Source: Pseudomonas baetica
GTDB lineage: Bacteria; Pseudomonadota; Gammaproteobacteria; Pseudomonadales; Pseudomonadaceae
Reading direction: 5' to 3'
DNA: 64,000 nucleotides
NCBI RefSeq assembly: GCF_019733355.1
Contig: NZ_JAIHLQ010000006.1
Span: 154,489-218,488 of the forward strand
Position numbers and translations under genes: made by a program
Shown: positions 16,015 to 24,311 of the stretch, piece after piece
Layout: each line of letters opens with the position of its first letter
Position numbering within the stretch: position 1 is the first letter of the stretch
The notes under the pieces: model-generated
What the model was told of the DNA's origin: nothing
The model's input: only the letters and a program-made list of their open reading frames with translations
Databases searched by the model: none

Positions 16015-18237
16015 TTACTTCTGCGGCGGGTCAATTTGATCGCCATCGGTGGCCATCCATTTCGAGAGTGATGACCTCACCCGTGTGGGCTCATCGCCAG
16101 GAAATGAATCTGCAATACCGTCTAGCTCGCCTACCAAAATCAATGATCTTTTTGCACTGTTCAGGAGGGTCGAGAGAAGTTCGGCATTGAACAGCCCCAT
16201 GTGCTCCTTGAGCACGATCAGGATTACAAACTCGTAAACTCGACCGCGCGCAAATTTTGGTGTCAGTACACCGCCGTGAAAGATGTTGAGATTCCGCTTG
16301 AGGTCGATCACCGCTGAGTTTCCCGAGCGGGGCGTGGCAAGCATTCTTTCGCCAGAAAGTTCAGTGGCCTCGAAAATAGAGAAGGCAGGGTGTTCCAAAG
16401 AGAGAGCCTGGTGCACTAACACAGGCATGCCCTTAAACAATGCTCGTCCATGAAAGTCGACCGGGTCATCCTTACCAACGAATTCATGGGCGATCGAACG
16501 AGTAAGCCAGGAAACTGCATCAGTACCTGGGACCTCTGCGTGCTGGCGCGCCACGACAGGTTTGATGTCGTGCAATGGGGATATTTGGCATGAGCCAGAC
16601 AGCTCACGGAGCAGCACATTCACCACATCAGGAATGCTCTCTCGTGGCGTATTGAGCCAACTGATGGGCTTGCTAGGATCAAAACTGTTATCAGGCTTAA
16701 TCGATCCCGACCACACGTCCTTTGCTGCTTTTCGCTGTTCAGTACGGGCCGGCAGCCAGAAACTGGCGATGAATGTTCGAATTTCTGGCACTTTGGCCAT
16801 CTCATCAAAGGGTTGGCCGATTGTTTGCGACGGGAGATCCTTGGGGGCCCCAAGCATGAAAACTCGGCCAGCTTCAGGCATGGCTTCGAGCAGATAGTGA
16901 ATTTCTTCTACCCCCATAGAATCAGTGCCAACCACTACGACCACGTCGGTTGGTATAGGGCTGGCCCGGTTCTGTTGTGGGACACCTGTCACCGGGTCGA
17001 GCCCAATCAACTCCGCATAGCTGACTACCGGGGCCTCATCCCCCAGAGTCAGTTGAAGCTCGGTCACCATTTCCTTGGAAGATGCAGTGATGAGTGCGTC
17101 TGTTCCGAAAGCATTCAGGAATAGCTGTATGCCCTGGACGATGGTCAATTGATCGTGAAGGGTCTCGCACTGGACAAGAGCTAAGCGCTCAGCCATCAAG
17201 TGGCATAGACCCATTGAAAGAGTCTTCGTGGCGGGGGCACCAAGTTTCAGAGGGCGGAGCAGTTTGATGCCCATTTCCTCGCTCGGAACCAGATCCTCTA
17301 GCTCGGCCGCGGTCAGCCTTGTCCAGCCGATCGCCTTTTCAACTAGAGACTTTTCGATCTCATATAGGTTGTACAGCTGTAGTCTGCGTTCTTCTGCGCG
17401 AGCTACCTTTGCCCGCCTCAATTCGGTCACACCCTCTTTGATTAGTGGATAGAGCACTGCGCGGTCGAGCTTGAGTAATTTGGACACGGCGTCGACTAGG
17501 GGGACGCCCTCGATGTAGCTATGGCCCAACCAAGCTTCCTTGCGAAGCACGGCAACGATTGCGCCCTTGACTGCGGACACAGTGTCGTTAGTGACTCGGA
17601 AGCGCTTAGCGAGAGATTGGGCTGTCGAGAACAGCATGTCGTCAAAGTGGACATACAGGAGGTATGGGTCTTCACGCAGCACAAGGTTCAAGTCAGTCAT
17701 GTACCCCAGGCGGCGCTGCAGGGTGGCCAGCTTCTCTGGAGGAATGCCTTCAAGGTCTATCTGCGCCAAAGCTAACTGATGGGAACGCTCTGTTGCCCAC
17801 GTCGTCCCGAGAAGCTCAGCATCGCTTTCTGAAACGCCCGCTTCCGTCAGCCGAGAGGGTGCTCGCTCGAGAATGTCGATGAGATTCTCGCCGAAGTGCT
17901 GAACAGCCTTGTTAGTTGCAGCAATAGCAACCCTGTTCTGAGTCAGGCTCGTCAAGTACCGCGGAAGGGTTTCTAGAGCTTTCGGTGGCATAGACGAAAA
18001 CGATGCAGTATCGAAATCCCCGCCCGGAATGTCTGGGCTCCATTTCCCGTAGAGGATGAACTCCTCATACAGGATGGGTTGCCCGAAGCTTCCTGTCGCC
18101 TGGAAGGTCGTCCCGTCCTCTCTGCGGAAGGTACCGATCCCCCAAGGGCCGTGTGGGTCACGATATTGAATTGAACTTAGAATTGCTTGCTCACGCACCA
18201 GCCCTTCGACTGCTTCGGGTACACGTTCCATATTCAT
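16015..18237 (-). CDS. RecD2-shaped protein lacking the P-loop (predicted inactive helicase)
   Basis: 740 residues, the usual size of RecD2. The N-terminal OB-like segment (GPWGIGTFRREDGTTFQATG) matches RecD2 N-domains, and a helical HhH-like region follows. Where Walker A (GGPGTGKT) should stand, the sequence reads QCETLHDQLTIVQG, with no GKT. The motif II/III equivalent is DVVVVVGTDSMGVEEIHYLL, where DE-SM is expected. A LLGAPKDLPS stretch corresponds to LLGD-QLPS. The C-terminal RVYEFVILIVLKEHMGLFNA ... LLNSAKRSLILVGE mirrors the QGSEFPVV ... TAITRAKK-LVLVG block of RecD. So the fold seems kept but ATP binding lost. It overlaps the upstream gene as ATGA and precedes traD. Confidence 0.7.
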   Translation of the reverse strand: MNMERVPEAVEGLVREQAILSSIQYRDPHGPWGIGTFRREDGTTFQATGSFGQPILYEEFILYGKWSPDIPGGDFDTASFSSMPPKALETLPRYLTSLTQNRVAIAATNKAVQHFGENLIDILERAPSRLTEAGVSESDAELLGTTWATERSHQLALAQIDLEGIPPEKLATLQRRLGYMTDLNLVLREDPYLLYVHFDDMLFSTAQSLAKRFRVTNDTVSAVKGAIVAVLRKEAWLGHSYIEGVPLVDAVSKLLKLDRAVLYPLIKEGVTELRRAKVARAEERRLQLYNLYEIEKSLVEKAIGWTRLTAAELEDLVPSEEMGIKLLRPLKLGAPATKTLSMGLCHLMAERLALVQCETLHDQLTIVQGIQLFLNAFGTDALITASSKEMVTELQLTLGDEAPVVSYAELIGLDPVTGVPQQNRASPIPTDVVVVVGTDSMGVEEIHYLLEAMPEAGRVFMLGAPKDLPSQTIGQPFDEMAKVPEIRTFIASFWLPARTEQRKAAKDVWSGSIKPDNSFDPSKPISWLNTPRESIPDVVNVLLRELSGSCQISPLHDIKPVVARQHAEVPGTDAVSWLTRSIAHEFVGKDDPVDFHGRALFKGMPVLVHQALSLEHPAFSIFEATELSGERMLATPRSGNSAVIDLKRNLNIFHGGVLTPKFARGRVYEFVILIVLKEHMGLFNAELLSTLLNSAKRSLILVGELDGIADSFPGDEPTRVRSSLSKWMATDGDQIDPPQK

Positions 18238-18728
18238 CCCTGTTCGAAAGCCCGGCCGCTGTTAGCGATGCGAGAGGCGCGACGGACACGACATAAGGGC
18301 CGCATGGTCACAATCATTGCTGCCTTTCGGATGGCTTTTGGCGACTCGTCGAGATGGCTTGGATATTTATAGGTGAGGGCGACCAGATGGTCATAGAGGG
18401 CAACAAGATCGACTGCTCGCAATAAGTCGTCCCAGTAGATCATCCCGTCCGGGTAAGCGGGCTCAGGTTCATACCCGTCAAAAAGCCCGTCAGTGGGCAA
18501 GCCGGCGTATTTATCAGCGATCGCCTGTACTTTCTTGAGGGCGGCATCGACACCACTGGTGAACAGTGTGGCTGCCGACTTACGTTGTCGAATCGATTTG
18601 CACGAGAAAACAGTGCTCGATCCGTCGTGGAGAAATTTGCGGAGCGTTCCCCGCTTGAGAGTGCCGTATACAACCGGGTACGTCTCGGAAATCAGGGATT
18701 TAGCTTCTTGGGTATGAATTGGTTGCAT
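18234..18728 (-). CDS. Hypothetical protein, first gene of the recD-like/traD operon
   Basis: The ATG at 18728 has GAGG six bases upstream and gives 164 residues. The sequence is soluble and mixed helix/strand, with a basic N-terminal half (KRGTLRKFLHDGSSTVF, KSIRQRKSAATLF) and an acidic DGLFDGYEPEPAYPDGMIYW stretch. The end is rich in Arg (CRVRRASRIANSGRAF). A basic protein in this position could bind DNA at a transfer origin, but nothing specific supports that. The palindromic site B lies just upstream. Confidence 0.6.
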   Translation of the reverse strand: MQPIHTQEAKSLISETYPVVYGTLKRGTLRKFLHDGSSTVFSCKSIRQRKSAATLFTSGVDAALKKVQAIADKYAGLPTDGLFDGYEPEPAYPDGMIYWDDLLRAVDLVALYDHLVALTYKYPSHLDESPKAIRKAAMIVTMRPLCRVRRASRIANSGRAFEQG

Positions 18729-18751
18729 TGAAGGCCTCAAGGTCTTAAACC

Positions 18752-18780
18752 AATAGTGGCAATGGAGTGCTCCATTTTCG
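18752..18780 (-). promoter_or_regulatory. Palindromic operator-like site B upstream of the recD-like/traD operon
   Basis: On the plus strand, AATAGTGGCAATGGAGTGCT followed by CCATTTTCG contains the perfect palindrome AATGGAG-TG-CTCCATT. It matches site A at 13660-13688 at about 25 of 28 positions, including the flanking AATAGTGG. It ends 24 bp upstream of the ATG at 18728. A shared operator co-regulating the two transfer operons is inferred. Confidence 0.5.
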
Positions 18781-18855
18781 GCCTTTCAATGCAAAAAATC
18801 TTAAATCTAATCGCCACGCATACGATTCCGAGGCCTGAACTAGCTCTTCCTATGG

Positions 18856-19653
18856 CTAATTCCCACTTCGCTTCCCGCACACGCAAGGTCGAGTAATCGA
18901 ACAGCTGCACGCTCGAAACTGTGTCGGGTCGGTTTCGTCAGGGAACTCATTTAGGATTTTGTCGCTGATGTGTACCACTCGACTATAGGAATCAGGCGGC
19001 CCGAAAAATGGGTGGCGACATGCGTCCTCTACCTTCTCGTCGTAATCCAAGCCAGCAGTGTCTACGCCGGCGGAGAGGATGACATCTGTTACAGACATCT
19101 TGCGCGATGAGGACTTGCCTTCTGATCGGCGCCATGCAGCCTGGAGCCGCGCACTGAGCTCTGCGCCGTTGAGTTCGGCCCAGCTGTCCAGGGACACGTA
19201 GAAGGCGTAGTCATGTGACGGGTTCACGATTGCAATTCGTGTCTCGACCAAAGACAGACGTGGTGAACCGTCCTTAAAGATTCGCCCAGGCCTTACGTCA
19301 TTGCACTGGACCAGGAGATCAGCTTGAAGCTCGAATGTTTGACCAACTGATGTGACCATGAACATTGCAAATGGTACCGCTGGAAATCCCCGAACTGGGC
19401 GCAGGTCAACCCGATGGATGATTGATCCCTTAGGTAGGACAAGCAGGCTAAGTGGGCCCTCTTTCTCCAGTATGGGTACCGGGTGCCGAAGGAAAGGCCC
19501 TATATAGTCGATGCTTTTTAGACCCTGCTGCTCCATGTATTCCGCTGCAAGAGCTGCCTGCCCTAACATCCAGTCTTTGCCCTCAGGGCTGGTGTCAGCA
19601 AGATGCGAGTTCGGATCGATAGACCCATTTCGAAGGGTGTCTATTGTGTACAT
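18856..19653 (-). CDS. Hypothetical protein with C-terminal cysteine cluster
   Basis: 265 residues, no signal peptide. The middle is beta-rich (GPLSLLVLPKGSIIHRVDLRP, AVPFAMFMVTSVGQTFELQA), and the last 20 residues hold CSCSITRPCVCGK, a four-cysteine cluster that could bind metal. The ATG at 19653 is the only sensible start, though the Shine-Dalgarno is weak. It lies between the HU gene and the recD-like operon on the same strand. No family is recognised. Confidence 0.55.
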   Translation of the reverse strand: MYTIDTLRNGSIDPNSHLADTSPEGKDWMLGQAALAAEYMEQQGLKSIDYIGPFLRHPVPILEKEGPLSLLVLPKGSIIHRVDLRPVRGFPAVPFAMFMVTSVGQTFELQADLLVQCNDVRPGRIFKDGSPRLSLVETRIAIVNPSHDYAFYVSLDSWAELNGAELSARLQAAWRRSEGKSSSRKMSVTDVILSAGVDTAGLDYDEKVEDACRHPFFGPPDSYSRVVHISDKILNEFPDETDPTQFRACSCSITRPCVCGKRSGN

Positions 19654-19687
19654 TTCATCGCTTCACATTTCGGGGCTGAGAAAGCAA

Positions 19688-19712
19688 AACGCCCCGTGGG
19701 GTACGGGGCGTT
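19688..19712 (-). terminator. Rho-independent terminator after the HU gene
   Basis: AACGCCCCGT and ACGGGGCGTT form a 10-bp stem with a 5-base loop. It lies 20 bp beyond the HU stop codon in the direction of transcription, and on the minus strand is followed by a T-rich tail. Confidence 0.8.
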
Positions 19713-19731
19713 TGCTCACATCGGGTTCGAT

Positions 19732-20010
19732 TTAGGCAATCGCGTCTTTCAGCGATTTGCCGGCAGCGAAGTGAGGTTTTTTTGCGGCCGCGATTGTAAT
19801 GGGAGCACCAGTCGACGGGTTACGACCTTGACGTTCAGCAGTCTGTTTGACGCTGAAATTGCCAAAGCCCACGAACGATACGGCGTCACCCTTGCGCAAC
19901 GTGTCAGTGATGGTTTCCAGGACTGCGTCAACGGCGCGCTGAGTGTCAGCTTTGGTAAGACCCGACTTCTCAGCGACGGCGTCTACAAATTCACTTTTAT
20001 TCAATTTCAT
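19732..20010 (-). CDS. HU-family nucleoid-associated DNA-binding protein
   Basis: The ATG at 20010 (GGAG-like site five bases upstream) gives 92 residues, the standard HU length. The sequence MKLNKSEFVDAVAEKSGLTK is the classic HU start. The GFGNFSVKQTAERQGRNP arm with RNP and a TGAPITIAAAKKPHFAAGK end are characteristic. HU bends and compacts DNA; plasmid-borne copies often modulate host gene expression or stabilise the plasmid. It is a single gene closed by its own terminator. Confidence 0.95.
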   Translation of the reverse strand: MKLNKSEFVDAVAEKSGLTKADTQRAVDAVLETITDTLRKGDAVSFVGFGNFSVKQTAERQGRNPSTGAPITIAAAKKPHFAAGKSLKDAIA

Positions 20011-20090
20011 TCTCCAGCGTGGGTTGTCAGTGAAAGCACGAGTATAACGAGGGGCTTGCACATGACGAATTCAAAAGCACCATCCCAAAA

Positions 20091-20420
20091 TCATGGGGTG
20101 AAAATAATCTTGGCGACTGCTCCAGTGATAAATCCTGCAGCAACTATCAGGCACTTCAGGGCCGTATCAGGGTGGCCTGAGCGCTTAAGCATGAGGCTGC
20201 CGAAAGTTGCAATCGGCAGTAGCAACAGCGCCCATAACATCTGAGGGGAAGCCATTTTTTCAAGCCAGTTGGAGCCCTGGGCTACATTCGAGCCGATGAT
20301 GTCTGCAAAAATAAAGGCAGCAAGCGCCAGGCTGGCAAGCGTGAGCAAGAACCGATTGTGTGTGTAGCTGAATCGTCCAAGCTGAATGTCGCCGGTTGGA
20401 TTCTTGGTGTTGTTTGCCAT
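20091..20420 (-). CDS. Small three-helix membrane protein
   Basis: 109 residues with three hydrophobic segments (FLLTLASLALAAFIFADIIG, LWALLLLPIATFGSLML, ALKCLIVAAGFITGAVAKIIF). The N-terminus is polar (NNTKNPTGDIQLGRFSYTHN). It sits 80 bp upstream of HU on the same strand and 33 bp below the next gene. Size and topology are like small inner-membrane T4SS subunits (VirB2/VirB3-like), but no specific match is seen. Confidence 0.55.
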   Translation of the reverse strand: MANNTKNPTGDIQLGRFSYTHNRFLLTLASLALAAFIFADIIGSNVAQGSNWLEKMASPQMLWALLLLPIATFGSLMLKRSGHPDTALKCLIVAAGFITGAVAKIIFTP

Positions 20421-20453
20421 GGAAAACCTCCAGATTCAGCATAGATAAGCAGA

Positions 20454-20810
20454 TTACATTGATCCTGCCAACTGGCGGGCTGACTCAGCTGACTTGAGAA
20501 GGAGTGCTGGTAGGGCGCCAGCGTCCTCCAGGTCGCAATCTACCGAGAATGCCTCAAAAGCCTGTTCCGCGGCCGAGGCGAATGCACTGATCGAATCAAC
20601 CAAGTCCAGCATCGCTTGCTCATCGCACGACGCTGCTATCGGCAGCAGGCTTACCAAGCCATCAACGTGAACAGTGGTATCCCAGCCTTGGACTTGAGCA
20701 CCACTCCGGCTCTGGAGCAGGAAGCTCATCTTGTCTTTGAGGTTGTGTGAAGCAGCTCCGTATGTGGCATCGAAGTGGTCCGATCCGGATTTGCGGGATT
20801 CAATTGCCAT
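20454..20810 (-). CDS. Hypothetical protein with Ala-rich helical C-terminus
   Basis: The ATG at 20810 has GGAG six bases upstream, giving 118 residues; a longer frame to 20864 has no good start signal. The C-terminal half is acidic and helical (LVDSISAFASAAEQAFEAFS, ALPALLLKSAESARQLAGSM). It is soluble with no recognised motif. It is divergent from the DksA-like gene, with about 150 bp between the two starts, and probably forms an operon with the small membrane protein. Confidence 0.55.
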   Translation of the reverse strand: MAIESRKSGSDHFDATYGAASHNLKDKMSFLLQSRSGAQVQGWDTTVHVDGLVSLLPIAASCDEQAMLDLVDSISAFASAAEQAFEAFSVDCDLEDAGALPALLLKSAESARQLAGSM

Positions 20811-20916
20811 GGTGATCTCCTGTGGTAGTGGATGCCAACATAACGTTGATGAGGGTTCTAACAAGGGAGGAATTTCCTGCTAGCGTTCCGGGTTGCAAAC
20901 CGGTTGCCCGGCGTTA

Positions 20917-20946
20917 CCCTGAGATATTCCTTTAATTCGATACAAT
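20917..20946 (+). promoter_or_regulatory. Likely promoter of the DksA-like operon
   Basis: A good -10 box TACAAT lies at 20941-20946, 12 bp before the ATG at 20959, with TGGAG as ribosome site between them. The -35 region (CCTGAG about 17 bp upstream) is poor, so an activator may be needed. Transcription would begin very near the Shine-Dalgarno, which makes this assignment uncertain. Confidence 0.35.
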
Positions 20947-20958
20947 TGGAGTCCTCTT

Positions 20959-21375
20959 ATGGTTATAGACGCAGCTGCATTGCTAGCCCAGCCCACCGAC
21001 AACTACATGGACGCTGTCCAGCTTCAGTTCTTCAAGCAGCTTTTGCTTTCGAAACAAAGCGAGCTGACCGCGCGGATCGTAGGGCATGAGGAAGCGGTTT
21101 CTGTAACTGAAAAAGTCGCTGACTCATCAGATGCGGGCACTATCGAAGAGAACCGCGGGCTTCTGATGCGCATCCTGAAGGGGGAGCGCGCCGAAGCTAT
21201 GGCTATCAAGGCTGCGCTGGTTCGCATCGAAGAAGATGCTTACGGTTGGTGCGATGACTCTGGAGAGCCTATCGGGCTTAAACGCCTACTCAACAACCCG
21301 ACCGCATCTCGTACCACTGAAGCTCAGACTCGTTTCGAGCGTCTGGGCAAGCATGTCCGAGCAGAGGCAGTGTGA
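20959..21375 (+). CDS. DksA/TraR-family protein with degenerate zinc finger
   Basis: 138 residues. It begins with the coiled-coil domain (FFKQLLLSKQSELTARIVGHE) and keeps DSSDAGTIEEN at the tip, near the Asp residues that reach into RNA polymerase. The globular part reads YGWCDDSGEPIGLKRLLNNP and then TASRTTEAQTRFE. In DksA four cysteines bind zinc; only the first remains here. Zinc-poor DksA paralogues (for example P. aeruginosa DksA2) stay active under zinc limitation, so this copy could act similarly. Plasmid versions may tune host transcription during transfer. It is followed after 3 bp by the next gene, so the two are an operon. Confidence 0.85.
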   Translation: MVIDAAALLAQPTDNYMDAVQLQFFKQLLLSKQSELTARIVGHEEAVSVTEKVADSSDAGTIEENRGLLMRILKGERAEAMAIKAALVRIEEDAYGWCDDSGEPIGLKRLLNNPTASRTTEAQTRFERLGKHVRAEAV

Positions 21376-21378
21376 GCT

Positions 21379-22041
21379 ATGAGGCCGGCGCCGTTTTGCA
21401 GCTCTCTTCCGATTGTGCGTAGACAGGTCCTCGATCTAGCTAGGCTAGGAAGTCTATCTGGTGTTGGCCCATCTCAATGGATACGCTTTGAACAGCCTGT
21501 TGTCTGGCTACGCGAGGCTACCGCTCAAGTTGTTTTTGAGCACGGTGGCCGTGTGTTGGAGACCGGTGCTTCTTACGTAGATTGTGGCGATTACCTTTCA
21601 TCCCTCTACAGCGCCATCGAGTCTGCAAAGCATGAGTGCGAGGTCTACGAAGTCAGTGCTGATTCGAGCCTGATTGTTCGTGTGGCTGTGTCGATCCTCA
21701 ATATACCAGTTGTCGCCTGTCCAACACCCTTGGATGCCTTTCCTGTTGGGAGTTACTTCCAAAAGGCCGAGAGTGAGGAGGGCGCCTGGTTCCACTTCGC
21801 AGAAGCTGATATGCGAGCGGTAGCAGAATCCAAATCTTCCATTGAGCGTGATACCGCTTGGCAGGCTCTCAGGCGATTGGCATCCGTCGAGGTAGAAGTT
21901 CCAGAAGGTCTCTGGACTAGCCGTAGTGGAGCTTCTTGCCTCTCTGATACTCACCTTGTGGATCAGTATGTCCACCAGCAGCGGAACGCAGTTCAAGCAT
22001 TGATTGCTGAAGCTCAGATCACCGCTCTCCGGGCTGGCTAA
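21379..22041 (+). CDS. Hypothetical protein in operon with the DksA-like gene
   Basis: 220 residues, soluble, no signal peptide. It starts 3 bp after the DksA-like stop, so translation is probably coupled. Beta-rich segments (QPVVWLREATAQVVFEHGGRV, SLIVRVAVSILNIPVVACP) alternate with helices (AWQALRRLASVEVEV). No motif is recognised. The end is followed by a terminator, so the operon has two genes. Confidence 0.6.
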   Translation: MRPAPFCSSLPIVRRQVLDLARLGSLSGVGPSQWIRFEQPVVWLREATAQVVFEHGGRVLETGASYVDCGDYLSSLYSAIESAKHECEVYEVSADSSLIVRVAVSILNIPVVACPTPLDAFPVGSYFQKAESEEGAWFHFAEADMRAVAESKSSIERDTAWQALRRLASVEVEVPEGLWTSRSGASCLSDTHLVDQYVHQQRNAVQALIAEAQITALRAG

Positions 22042-22093
22042 TTAACCGTGCTGAACGCAGCGCTTAACCAAACCGACTCCAACTTCTGAAAAG

Positions 22094-22123
22094 AAATGCC
22101 GCGGCCTCGAAGGGCGGCATTTT
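22094..22123. terminator. Rho-independent terminator between convergent genes
   Basis: AAATGCCGC and GCGGCATTTT form a stem with a loop of about 10 bases. It lies 53 bp after the plus-strand operon and 18 bp beyond the stop of the convergent 99-residue gene, so it may serve both. Confidence 0.7.
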
Positions 22124-22140
22124 CGATTCAAAAGGCTCGG

Positions 22141-22440
22141 TTAGCTTCGTGGTGCATCTGGACGTGGCGGAGGCGCACCCTCGCCGCCAGGCCGGCCCTG
22201 GGGGTGGCCGGGGATTGCTACTAAGCGCCCATCGAGTAGCTGGCAAACCCCGACGAACTCTTTTCCACCTTCTTGGGAAAACTCTACGATTTCGCCAGGC
22301 TGAAGGCCGTCACAGGCCTGATACGCCACATCCGGCGGCAGCTTCGGAGGAGGGCGATGTTCTTGTGGCTCGCTGGCGCTCACAGTTCCTGACGCAATCA
22401 TCACAGCAGCGGTTAATGCTGCCCAACGAAGTACCTTCAT
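22141..22440 (-). CDS. Small secreted proline-rich protein
   Basis: 99 residues with a signal peptide (KVLRWAALTAAVMIASGTVSA). The mature protein is Pro-rich at both ends (HRPPPKLPPD; GAPPPRPDAP) with two cysteines (YQACDGLQ, VGVCQLL) that could pair. The central segment (GEIVEFSQEGGKEFVGVCQLLDG) looks like a small beta fold. It is convergent with the DksA-like operon. Function unknown. Confidence 0.55.
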   Translation of the reverse strand: MKVLRWAALTAAVMIASGTVSASEPQEHRPPPKLPPDVAYQACDGLQPGEIVEFSQEGGKEFVGVCQLLDGRLVAIPGHPQGRPGGEGAPPPRPDAPRS

Positions 22441-22729
22441 GTTCGTACCTTCTTAAATATGATCACAGCTAAGAGATGCCATGCCCGGCGTTATGGCGGT
22501 TAGGAATTTCTTCACCTATGTTGCCGATAATTTTACTGAGATCTCATCCGCGCGCACCCCGAAACGGGGTCGCTAAATCCTTCTTCCCGGAACCTAGGGT
22601 GGGGGCTGGTTGTTTTCGCATGCGGAATTTTGCGAATCCTACGCCAGAATTTGCCACCCTGCTTTTCACTTGGTGATGGTCAATAAATCCGTAACCTGTC
22701 TGAGTGATGAACACATACAGGAAGCAATA

Positions 22730-23386
22730 ATGCTTGCGGATTTTGAGGACATCGCAGAGGAGATTGGCCTGACAATCCCCGCTGCGCTCGCACAGCTGAT
22801 CGAACTAGGCGCCCAGCCTTTCAAGCGCGGAGTACCCACGCTGTTCGCCAGCCTTCACGATATAGAACTCATCGACTGCGGTGATGTGGAGCGACTGCTC
22901 GGTGACTGGCTTGGCCGTGACAAGCAGCGTGGTGCAGGATTCACATTGCTCCCATTTGCGATGTCATGCGGAGTGGATGCTTATTGCTACGTCCTGTTTG
23001 AAGAGGGTGACGAAGGCATCGCTCGAGTAAAGCACGATGAAGAGACCTCAGAGCTTGAGTACCCATCAATTTCGCACTGGATTGCGAGCGAATACATAAG
23101 AGCGTTCACCAATCTTGCCGAAATTGGATGCTTTGGTGCAGATGGGGGCGAGCGCCTGCAGAGCGAGCTAGGTCTCTTGGAGCGCATCCTACTGCCCGAA
23201 CACCTAGAGCTTCTTTTGGGGTTGTTAAGTGCCGATGTAGTGGTCCGCCCATTCCGTGCCGGCCCTAGATCCGCTTTGCTCGAAGTGCCTTCTCTGTTGG
23301 GACAAGACCAAGCAGAAACCCTAATCCAATCCCTGGCTTTTGAAAACCCGCTTGAGTTTGACGTACTCCCGGAGTGGGAAGACTGA
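22730..23386 (+). CDS. SUKH/SMI1-KNR4-like protein
   Basis: The ATG at 22730 has GGAAG five bases upstream, giving 218 residues; the frame extends to 22610 without a better site. The pattern of an acidic helix ([22 protein letters not shown]), beta strands and a repeated Leu/Glu-rich helix is suggestive of the SMI1/KNR4 (SUKH) superfamily. Members often act as immunity proteins against toxins, but no toxin gene is adjacent. The next gene is RNase HII, 26 bp away. The fold assignment is tentative. Confidence 0.45.
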   Translation: MLADFEDIAEEIGLTIPAALAQLIELGAQPFKRGVPTLFASLHDIELIDCGDVERLLGDWLGRDKQRGAGFTLLPFAMSCGVDAYCYVLFEEGDEGIARVKHDEETSELEYPSISHWIASEYIRAFTNLAEIGCFGADGGERLQSELGLLERILLPEHLELLLGLLSADVVVRPFRAGPRSALLEVPSLLGQDQAETLIQSLAFENPLEFDVLPEWED

Positions 23387-23412
23387 AATCAACCCGATAT
23401 CAGGAAAGAACG

Positions 23413-24039
23413 ATGTCTCAATTTAGTTTTGAGTTCGCCGGCAGTGAAGTCGTTGCGGGTGTTGATGAGGTAGGCCGGGGGCCTTTATGTGGGGATGTGG
23501 TTACGGCTGCAGTCATTTTAGATCCATCACGGCCAATCCAAGGATTGAATGACTCAAAAAAACTCAGTGAGAAGAAACGTGATCTTCTGTACGACGAAAT
23601 TTGTGAAAAGGCTCTAGCGTGGTCGATCGGCCGGGCAAGCGTTGAAGAAATCGATCAGCTAAACATATTGCAAGCCACCATGCTGGCCATGCAGCGAGCT
23701 GTCTACGGCCTGAATGTTACTCCTACTTTGGTGCTGATTGATGGTAATCGATGCCCAATCCTACCGATGCGAGCAGAGGCCATCATCAAAGGGGACGGGC
23801 TGATTGCCGAAATCTCAGCTGCATCAGTGCTTGCCAAAGTCGTCCGTGACAGGGAGATGCAATCGGCAGATCTGCTTTACCCAGGGTATGGGCTCGCAGG
23901 GCATAAAGGCTATCCATCCCCGGAACACTTGGAGGCCCTTACCCGATTGGGAGTAACCCCGATACACCGGAAGACATTTGCTCCCGTGCGAAAGATTCTA
24001 GCAAGCCTGAATTATGTTGGTGGGAGCGCAGTTAGTTGA
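23413..24039 (+). CDS. rnhB: Ribonuclease HII
   Basis: The ATG at 23413 has GGAAAG upstream and gives 208 residues, normal for RNase [23 protein letters not shown] carries the catalytic Asp-Glu; LIDGNRCP supplies the third Asp; [20 protein letters not shown] supplies the fourth. [19 protein letters not shown] is also typical. The enzyme removes RNA from RNA-DNA hybrids and single ribonucleotides from DNA. A mobile-element copy may help replication or transfer. It shares a transcript with the SUKH-like gene. Confidence 0.95.
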   Translation: MSQFSFEFAGSEVVAGVDEVGRGPLCGDVVTAAVILDPSRPIQGLNDSKKLSEKKRDLLYDEICEKALAWSIGRASVEEIDQLNILQATMLAMQRAVYGLNVTPTLVLIDGNRCPILPMRAEAIIKGDGLIAEISAASVLAKVVRDREMQSADLLYPGYGLAGHKGYPSPEHLEALTRLGVTPIHRKTFAPVRKILASLNYVGGSAVS

Positions 24040-24086
24040 GGCAGGTGGCTGACCGTGCAGGCTTGTTCTAATTTCTCAGCAGTGTA

Positions 24087-24311
24087 GTGGCGCTCTTGAT
24101 GGGCGTGCTATTGCTGCCGGCCTTTGATAAGGCCGATGTGCCCGCTGTCTTATTGCTAGGAATAGTTTGTGGGGCTATTGGGACAATAGTTTGTGCTGCT
24201 TCTGAAGAGCCCAAAGGTTTTATATGGATGGGCAAGCAGGAGAGTAGTAGTGCCCACCCTCCGACCGCTGATGCTTATGGATTAAACTCGACGCCTGAAC
24301 TTCCTGAATGA
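24087..24311 (+). CDS. Possible small membrane protein
   Basis: GTG at 24087 opens a 74-residue frame with two hydrophobic stretches (ALLMGVLLLPAF, AVLLLGIVCGAIGTIVCA) and a polar tail. No Shine-Dalgarno is clear, and it overlaps the convergent gene by 30 bp, so it may not be real. Confidence 0.3.
   Translation: MALLMGVLLLPAFDKADVPAVLLLGIVCGAIGTIVCAASEEPKGFIWMGKQESSSAHPPTADAYGLNSTPELPE

Noticed and set aside
18741..18855. Possible origin of transfer
   Set aside because: The palindrome matches site A near another operon, so an operator is more likely; no relaxase or nick motif is recognisable.
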